This document shows, one piece after another, positions 24,001-33,000 of a DNA stretch of 64,000 nt. A model generated the notes under the pieces. The model did no database searches, was not told the origin of the DNA, and saw nothing but the letters and a program-made list of their open reading frames with translations. Location of the stretch: positions 58,091,934 to 58,155,933 of the forward strand of contig NC_135374.1 in NCBI RefSeq assembly GCF_049243985.1. Direction: 5' to 3'. Every line of letters starts with the position of its first letter. The stretch's first letter is position 1. The translations under genes were made by a program, and so were the position numbers. Source of the DNA: Paroedura picta. Taxonomy: Eukaryota > Chordata > Lepidosauria > Squamata > Gekkonidae.

Positions 24001-27000
24001 TCACCGCAGCCACGCTGATGACTCACCACGGCTGCGCTGGATATCTCACGATACTGGATGGTATGTAGAATGAGGTGGGTGGCCATTGGGAGGCCACTAT
24101 GGGCACCGGGTGGACATCGGGAGGCCACTATGGGCAGCTATGTCTATCCCAACTGAAGTGCACCCGGCGTATAGGACATCCCCCCCCCCTTGGAGGCATG
24201 TTTTTCAGGGGGGAAAGTAGTCTTATACGCCAGCAAATACAGTATACACGTGGTCCTTTGAATCACCTATGTTTTGTATATGTAGATGAATAATAGGCCT
24301 TCACATAAATAATAATAGGCCTTTGTACCCTCTCCAGAGTAGATCCTTGGTGTTAACAAGTGTGGGAAATGGCAAGTCAGTGGAAGTGAAGCAAAAGGCC
24401 TGGGGGGGAGAAATTTTAATGAGGTGCATCTGAGAGAAGGATCTGCTCAATGCAGGATCAACCTAAAGCTTCCATGATAAGTATCTGTCCAGCTGTTGTT
24501 TAAAGACTGCCAGTGATAGGATGCTCATCACCTCATTATCAGCCAATTCCTCTGCTGAACACCACAGGAGGCAGAGCTGACATTTCTATTTGTCTGCCCT
24601 TCTCTTGAGCCAGACCTGGGCTCTCCTTGCTCTCTCCCTGATGCTGAACTGAACTCCTGCTGTGCTTCCCTCCAGCATTCTATCCCTCTCCTGAAAAGAG
24701 ATTGGAAGCTGGAACGTCATTAACTCCCCCATTGAATGACCAAAATTGGAAGGTTTAACAGGCATGTTTGAAATTCAGGTACACAAATTCCTAAAGTAAC
24801 AAAATGTGGCCCTAGGAAGCAGTATGTTTAGCATACAGCCTATACAAACGGAATGCCACATTCTTGACTGATATTAGGGTGAGGAACCTGTGCGAGAAGA
24901 GAGTTTGAGTTTTTTGTGGTCCCAGAATTATAATGTTAAAGATAACCTTCTATCTCTTCACTCAGTCTCATATTTTATAATACAGATTTAAAATAATCTG
25001 GTTAAGGGTTTTATTTTGTACTGTCAGATTCCCCCCCATTACAAATTGATACTATAATGTCAATCAAGACATTTATTTAAATTATTTATATCCTGCCTTT
25101 TAAAATTATTTATATCCTTGGATTCAAAGTAGCTTACATAGCAACAAATTGCAAGTACAGTGGAACAATCCATGCATAACATAAATCATCACAAAGGTAA
25201 AAAAAACACAACCAGATTTATTCTCCTACAAAGTAAAGCACCTCATACATCTTCCTAAATACAGCAAATGAACACACCCTTTGCACCCATTCTGGCCATT
25301 TGGAAAGACTGAACCCACAATGAAAAACCTTGGTCCCTAGCTTATTATTCTATGGACCAACCTAAGGAATGATGCCATAGGGATAAGGCTTCTAAAGAAC
25401 AAAGCTGGTACGTTAACATATATCAGGAGATGTGGTTTGATAAAGGCTATTAAAGACTTTAACATTTTTAACTAGCATATTGAATTGGACCTGGAAGCAA
25501 TAGGTAAGCAGGACAGTTGATACAGCGCTGGAGTTCTGAGTAGCTAATCCCAAACTGGCGGTGTCTTGCTTTCAGATTTTGTACCTATTGAAGCTTTCAA
25601 GACATCTACAATTCCACCCTGCATACAGCATTTTACACTAGTTCAGTTTGGACATTACAGTATCATGAAACAGCATAACTATGTTTGTTATCCAGAATGG
25701 CCCACATAAGCATATATTCTGAATAAAGAAGTGTCTGCCTTTTAAAGTATCAGAAGCCTCATACACCTGGGTTCAGGCAACAGAAAGATCAGCAAGTACA
25801 CAGCTCCCACAAGCAATAGGAACAGTAGCCTGGAAAGCAAACAGTCAATTAAGATTTGAATTTTCATGGCAAGAGAAAGGATATACTAGTTTGACTAATA
25901 CCCAACATTGTTGCCAGTGTGCATGCGGTAATTTTATTTGTTGGTCTAGATTCAACTAAGAATATTTTTACACTGTCTTGCTTCCATTCAAAGTTACTAT
26001 CAAACCATCAAGGAGTGCTCCAATATCACACGTTTGTCCTGTAATCTGACAAAGGAGTTTACAAATCCCTGTAAGATGTATGTGATAAAAGTGCAGACAT
26101 TCCCAGAATATGCAGCAAATTATTCAGCCCTCGTATTTAATCCATATGTTAATAGTAAGTATTTTTGTTTCTGAAGCATTTTCTAGTCTTACTGTTATGA
26201 ATATCATTGCAAATGTTCTTGCTGCTTGAAGGAATGCATATATCATGAAAACTTGAAAGTGTTCCCTGTGACCTTCAAGGATGTCCTGTGATTGATAAAA
26301 TGGAATGTGGGTATCATTATAGAATAGCAAATTGTTAATGATTTTGATTGTACTGGCACATTTTGGATTTGTTATTACAGATCCCTCTGTTTGCGGCCTT
26401 TGTGTTGACTGTTTGAGTAGACTTTTGGGTCTACACTTGCATGGCCTTCCTCCTTAGAGCATTGGGGGCCAAACCAAATATGTCTGAATGTCTACATCGT
26501 ACTACATCGGGACTGCTGTCCAGGGATGAGGGAGTTAAACTGCACCTCACATACCTAAACCATAATGCACCTTACATTGTTACCACCACTAGAAGGGGGG
26601 GGGGAGAAATGAAAAGAGAGGATTCGGTCTTTTGTCTTTTTCATGGATACCAGAAGTCTGTGGAGGCATGAATGGTTTCAGGTAAAGAAACCACATGAGG
26701 AGGAAGAGTTAAATGCCATGTTCCAGCTATCACATCTTCCATTACAATTAAAAAGCACTATTAAGTTCCATTCACAGATTTATGTCTAGTTTGGCCCACA
26801 GAATTACTATTAGCTATGACTGTGGGAAAGAAAGGCACCAACTGCAGCTAATGCAACTCCTAGGTACAATTTCTGTTGAGCAGTGGTGTTTGAGGAATGG
26901 TGTTGGGAAAGAACTGAGTACTCCTGCCATTGCATCAACTTAATTGTCCCTTTTACTGAAGAAAACAGTGAAAGTACTCATAATGGTTCTCTCATCTAAT

Positions 27001-30000
27001 ACATACTTCAGCCCCAAAGTAGAAGTTAGCATCAGCAGGCAGAGCTAGCTAGTAGATTTCAGGACTGACTTTAAGGATCAAAATTTAGGAATACAGCCAA
27101 CTGTGATTTGGTCTATTTATTACCTCTTTATTTTATTTCTCAAACAGCATGCTTAGGACCACCTGAGTTTAACATTTCTGCTTGTTCAAACTGTGTAAAT
27201 GTGACAGTGAAAATTATTTCTGCATTACTTAATGTATATAAAAAAATGGATTATACAATAAAAGTGAATGCTGTGGATTTTGAAGAACAGGTAAGTGATT
27301 TATTATATCTATTATCCATCCATATGCTTATAAACAAAATATTAAATGCAATTGATATGAAAATGTTTAAAGCAGTCAAAAAATACCAGGTGCTCTCCAC
27401 CAGTGGTATTCCCCAGGTTTGGACTACTCTAAAAGTTCTATGGAGCTCCCTTGTGCAACCTTTCTGAAAAGCCAAGAGGATATGAGCCCCTAACCTGGGT
27501 GTAAACTGCACGGAGCTTTTATTCCAATCCCAGGTCGATTCAGTCCCTGCCGTCTACACAGAATGCGATTTCCGTTTTGATTTTGAGCAATTTAAATTTT
27601 CCTTCTGCAGCAAGAAGGATTGATCTGGAGTGTCCCTACCTTTATAGTGCGATATCTTAGAGTGCATTTAATGCTCAATATTTCAAGATTTGGATTAGAT
27701 AAAGCAGGGTGTTTTGAACCTCTGTGGTAGAGATGCCCTGATTGGCCAAGGTGGGCATGTGACAAGCTTGCCTTAAAGGAGAAGCCCCTAATTTCTCTCA
27801 ACTTCTGTCAGTCTTGGATTTTTTCTCCCTTCTCTGCCTTCTTCGATCCTCTCCCCCCCCCCCTCCAAGAAAAGAAAGAGGTTCCCTTTCTTGGCTCCTC
27901 TCCCCCCCTTCAAGAAAAGAAAGAAAGAGGCGTGGCTCCCCCCCCTTCTGAACTACCCTAACCACGTGCAGAACACTTTCCTGTTTCAATTGGGGGGAGA
28001 GGAAGACCAGAGTTAAAATCGATCTGAATTCAACAGGATTGACAATGGAATAAGTGCAGACTCTGCCCTGTTCTGGGAAGCTCTTCAAGAGGCATATGGC
28101 ATTACCACTGAAAAGGTTTAAGCCTGGACTATTGCCTAGGAATGAAGCTGTCACACAAGCATAGAGGAAGAGGCAGTTTTTCAGTATACAAGTCCCAGCT
28201 AATGAAGGATTTTAAAAATGTTTACCAGCACCTTTAATGGAACCCAGAAACCAATCTACAGCCAGTGAATAGACCTCTGAATAGCAATGATGTAATTCCA
28301 CCACTTAGCCCAACATAACAAATGGGATGTTGAATTTTAATTAAAAAATTATCACTGAACTGTGTTATCTTTTCAGCTATAACATATTTCATAATTTATA
28401 GTATCACCCTTTGATCTATGGTTTTGTTAGTGCTCTAGTTTGTATGTGGATCTCCTACGTGGATTGGTCTCCCCATTATTTTCAATGGGTGGGGCAGCTC
28501 AGCAAATGCATGCATAAGTGCTAAAATGAAAGGAGAAACTTAGATTGATAAGGAAGATCCAACCTGTTTCAGAGCTCCTGCTGGAGCAAGAAGTATGTTT
28601 AATAATATTACAAAACAATTCTTGTACCAGCACTCAAGTGCATGTGATAAGACTTAGGAGAAGTATACTTAGTTTTTATATCCCGCTTTCCACTGCCTGA
28701 AGGAGTCTCAAAGAGGCTTCCCTTCCTTTCCCCACAACAGACCCTGTGCGGTAGGTGGTGCTGAGAAAGCTGTTGACAGGACTGCCTGGTCAGAACTGCA
28801 CTATCAGCGCTGAGACGAGCACAACGTTACCCAGCTGGCTGCATGTGGAGGAGCAGGGAATCAAATCCGGCTCACCAGATTAGAAGCCACCACACTTAAC
28901 CATTACATTACGCTTACCTTAAACTAGCAGAATTTGATTCTACACTAGTATATTATTGCCATCATATTATTGTTGCAACACATGCAAGCAAGCAGGAGCT
29001 TATAATGATCTTATTAAGATGCCTTATGCTGAGTCAGAGCACTACATCTAGCTAGTCTATGGTGCTCCAGAATCAGACAGTTAAGCACTGCTACCTGAGA
29101 TCTTTGAACTGGAAATGCAAAGCACTGAGCCTGGATCCTTCTGGATACAGGAATTGATGGACCATTTTGACCACTCTCATGCTCATTTGTTATGAATGCT
29201 AAATCTTAGGGCTAAACTTAGGACATGATGTCTCTCCCCTTCCATGTTTTTTGACTGACTTTTGCAAATGCAGGCTCTGAGATTGTTTGAAACTAAAACT
29301 TTTTCCTTCTCTATCTCACTGGCCAAAACCACCCCAAGGAATTTGTTACTCCTGTGAGTGAAAACTTGCAAGTAGAATCATCCCCCCATCCCGTGTGGGT
29401 AAATTTAAGTCCAGGGTGTTGCTTTGTTTTTTTTCCCCAGTGAGATGACAGCAGGAGATGACCACCATACAGTTCTCTCTGATCAAACTACCCCAAAGCC
29501 AGTTTTGCAGAAGAAAAAGCTGTGATTTAAAATACACAGGGCAGAGGGCAGGGATGTGTAACTGAGCCCTAATTAGAGAATGTAGCTTGCTATACTGAGT
29601 TTAAGACTGAGATGTAAACTGAGATGAGGACTTTCTTGTTCATCCTTAATCACAGTGCATCCTACCGCTTCAGATAGTTATTTCAGCCCTTGCCAGCACA
29701 CTTGATGCAATTTTCAAATTAAAGTATCTGTCTTTACAGGATATTAACTACTCTAATACAACAGAAAAAGAGAATGTTTACACTGTTTTTGAAGGCTTGC
29801 ATCAAAATAAAAATTATTGTGTTTCTGTTGATATGAGCTCTTCTGTAAATGAAATGTGTGCTCCATCTCCCTCGAAATGCATAGTGACCAGTTCCAAGGA
29901 TAAATCAGGTACCCTGAATTATGGTGGGGTGGCAGTAGTTGTTGATAAACGATCTACTGTGGGGAGGGTTAAGATAAGGGATATCCTTAAGATACCTTTT

Positions 30001-33000
30001 AAAAAGAGTTTTAAGTAATATACATGCTTTCTTTTGAATTCATTGGTCTAAACCAAAAATACAGTACTTTGCAAGAACCCTCAAATATAATGTTATTTAA
30101 CCAAGTATCTTTTAAACCTACAGATTATGCTATTCCAGTTGTATGTGGCATATTGGTCTCACTAGCAATTGTAATGATTGTGTGGTTACACTACATGGCC
30201 GGCTTTGGTGACTTAAAATGGAAAGAAAGACCCAGAGTTTTGGTATGTACACTTTGAAAACTTTTGTTCACTTTAGATCAGGTGTCCACTGTTCAGTTGA
30301 TGCAAAAGGTGAGAGAGTTCAGCTCTACAGTGGTAAGACAGAATCAAGGAAACATGTCATCGTGTCTTTGAAACCCACTGAAATATGAAACCAGTTCATT
30401 CCCTTAACTTGTATGGACTTACATTGGTATGATTTTTGCCCTGTCATTGAACCAAGGCAATCCTTATCTGTTTCACCCTTTTAAAACCACTGAAGTCTGT
30501 GAGCTTGAAAAAGTGTAACTGTGTATAGGACCATGCTGTAAGATAGCTCCATCAAAGTTTATGAAGTCTTTAAAGCCCCTTCTTTATTCCCTGCAATGAA
30601 CCACACTCACTTTCCCCTCACCTAGAACATACGATCATAAGAGAAGCCATCTTGAATCAGGCCCATGCTCCATCTAATCCAACACTAGGTGTCACACAGT
30701 GGCCAACACACAGGTACCATCAGGAGGTCCACCAGCAGGGCCAGAACTTGAGAAGCCCTCCCACTCAGGCACCAAGAATACAGAGCATCACTGCCCCAGA
30801 CATGGTGCTTCATCTAGACCAGTGGTTCTCAACCTGGGGGTTGGGACACCTTTGGGGGCTTGAACAACCCTTTCATAGTGGTCTCGGCAGGGTGAGTAGC
30901 TTGACCAGTGGGAGCTCTGCTGCTGTTGCTGCTCCTCCTGTAGGTGCCCACACTCAGCCACCAGCAGATCAAGCAGTGCCTCCAGCATAGCGCAGTCTCC
31001 CACCAGGCACTCCAGGTGGCAGCGCAGCTCGGTGGGACAAGAGGCAAAACTGAACTAAGAAACCCTGGGGGGGGGGGAACCCAATTTACATACAATCATG
31101 AACAATGGATCTTCATGCCATTGGTCAATTTAGGTTTAATTTCTGTGCAAGAACACTTGTATAATTTTATGGTTGGGGGTCACCACAATATGAGGAACTG
31201 TATTAAAGGGTCGCAACATTAGGAAGCTTGAGAACCACTATCTATACTTTGTGGCTAATAACCATTCATGGACCTCTGCTCCATATGTTTATCCAATCTG
31301 TTCTTGAAGCTGTTTATGTTTGTAGCCATCAGTGAATTCCATGTTAATTACTTCTTGGGTGAAGTTTTTCCTTTTATCTTTTCTTAGTCTATTGCACATT
31401 AATTTCATTGAGTGTCCATGAGTTCTTGTATTGTGAGGGGGGGGGGGAATACTTCTTTCTGTATCATCTCTATGTAATGCATAATTTTATAAACTTCTGT
31501 CATGTCACCCCTCATTGTTGTTTCTTCAAGCTAAAAAGCCTTAACCTCTTTAACCTTTCTTCATAGGCAGCTTTACCAAAAGCTTTCTGGAAGTCTAGGT
31601 AAACAACATCTACTGAGTCATCCTTGGCAACATGTTTGTTCACCCCCTCATAGAACTCTCTAGTAGACAAGATTTTCCCTCATAGAATCCATGCTATTGA
31701 TTCTTCCTCAATAGCTATTGATTCTTCCTCAATAGCTTAATTCTCTTTAAGAATGTATTCCACCAATTTACCTAGTATCAACATTAGGCTGATCAGCCTG
31801 TATTTTCTTGAATCTCCTCTTGGACCTTTTTTAAAGATGGGGGTTGCATTAACTACATTCTAGTCCTCGGGAATGGAGGCAGATTTTTGTGATAAATTGC
31901 ATATTTCTGTCAAGAGATCCACAAATTCACATTTGAATTCTTTCAGAACTCTTGGATGTATGTCATCTGGGTCTGATGATTTGTTAGTTTTTAATTTGTC
32001 AGTTGTAGGACCTTCTCTCTCATCACCTCAATCTGATTGAGGTCTTTCGACACTCCTCCAGAAATCAGAAAATCAACAGAGATAGTGAAGATACATCAGT
32101 TTAAATTTAAAAACTGAAAACAGAAATTCAGCCATAATAAAAGTGACCGACATCCTCATCACTCAATAAAAATTGGCAGATCAGGTCTTTTGAATGGTTT
32201 CTCAATTTCGGTATAAAAGGTATAATATGCCTTCGCTGGACAATAAACAAGAGACAATCCAGTAAGATATGTTGAATGGTGTCAGGAAAATTTGATTCAA
32301 AAGTGCATAGTCTGTTTTCAAAAGGAATCTTGGCAAATCTCCCTTGTAATACTTTGGATGGAAAGGCATTGAGCCAAGCAATTGAAACTCTGTGATTTGC
32401 CAAGTTATAGAAATAAGCCGGCATTATCCCATGCTTCACTTGGAGGCCAAGAGCATGGGAAGAGCAAGTTGCCAGAGCAGTAGGATGGATTTTTTGAAAT
32501 TCCTGATCAAGGAGCCTTTGTTTAATTTGGCACATAATGGAAGATTCATTCAGAGATAAGATGTAATCGTAGTCAATGCCAGTTTGTTGGAGTGCAGTCA
32601 GGATGGTAGAGAACCATTTAAATTTAAAAGAATCTTTCAATAAACAGGCCAATAGACTATCTGATCAAACTCTAAAATGCAGTTTTAGCCAATATTTGAA
32701 GGTGGAAATCCAGGCCTTAGTTTCGAGAAGATTATGGTCGATTTTGAGACATAAAGAGGAGTAAGGGACGCAATTTGGAGTTCCCAAATCTGCCGGAAAA
32801 AGGCAGACTGTAACCTCTCCAAGTTTTTGTTAAAAGCTGAGATCCACAGAGGGATACCATATAAAATTTGGGGAAGATTTTTTGAGTCAAATACATGACA
32901 GGCAGCTGGGACAAACTGATTACCTTTAAGGAAGAAAAAACGGTTTAGATGGGTAATGGAACAGTTAGCCTACAAAATAATCCTATTTTTATTTTTGTTC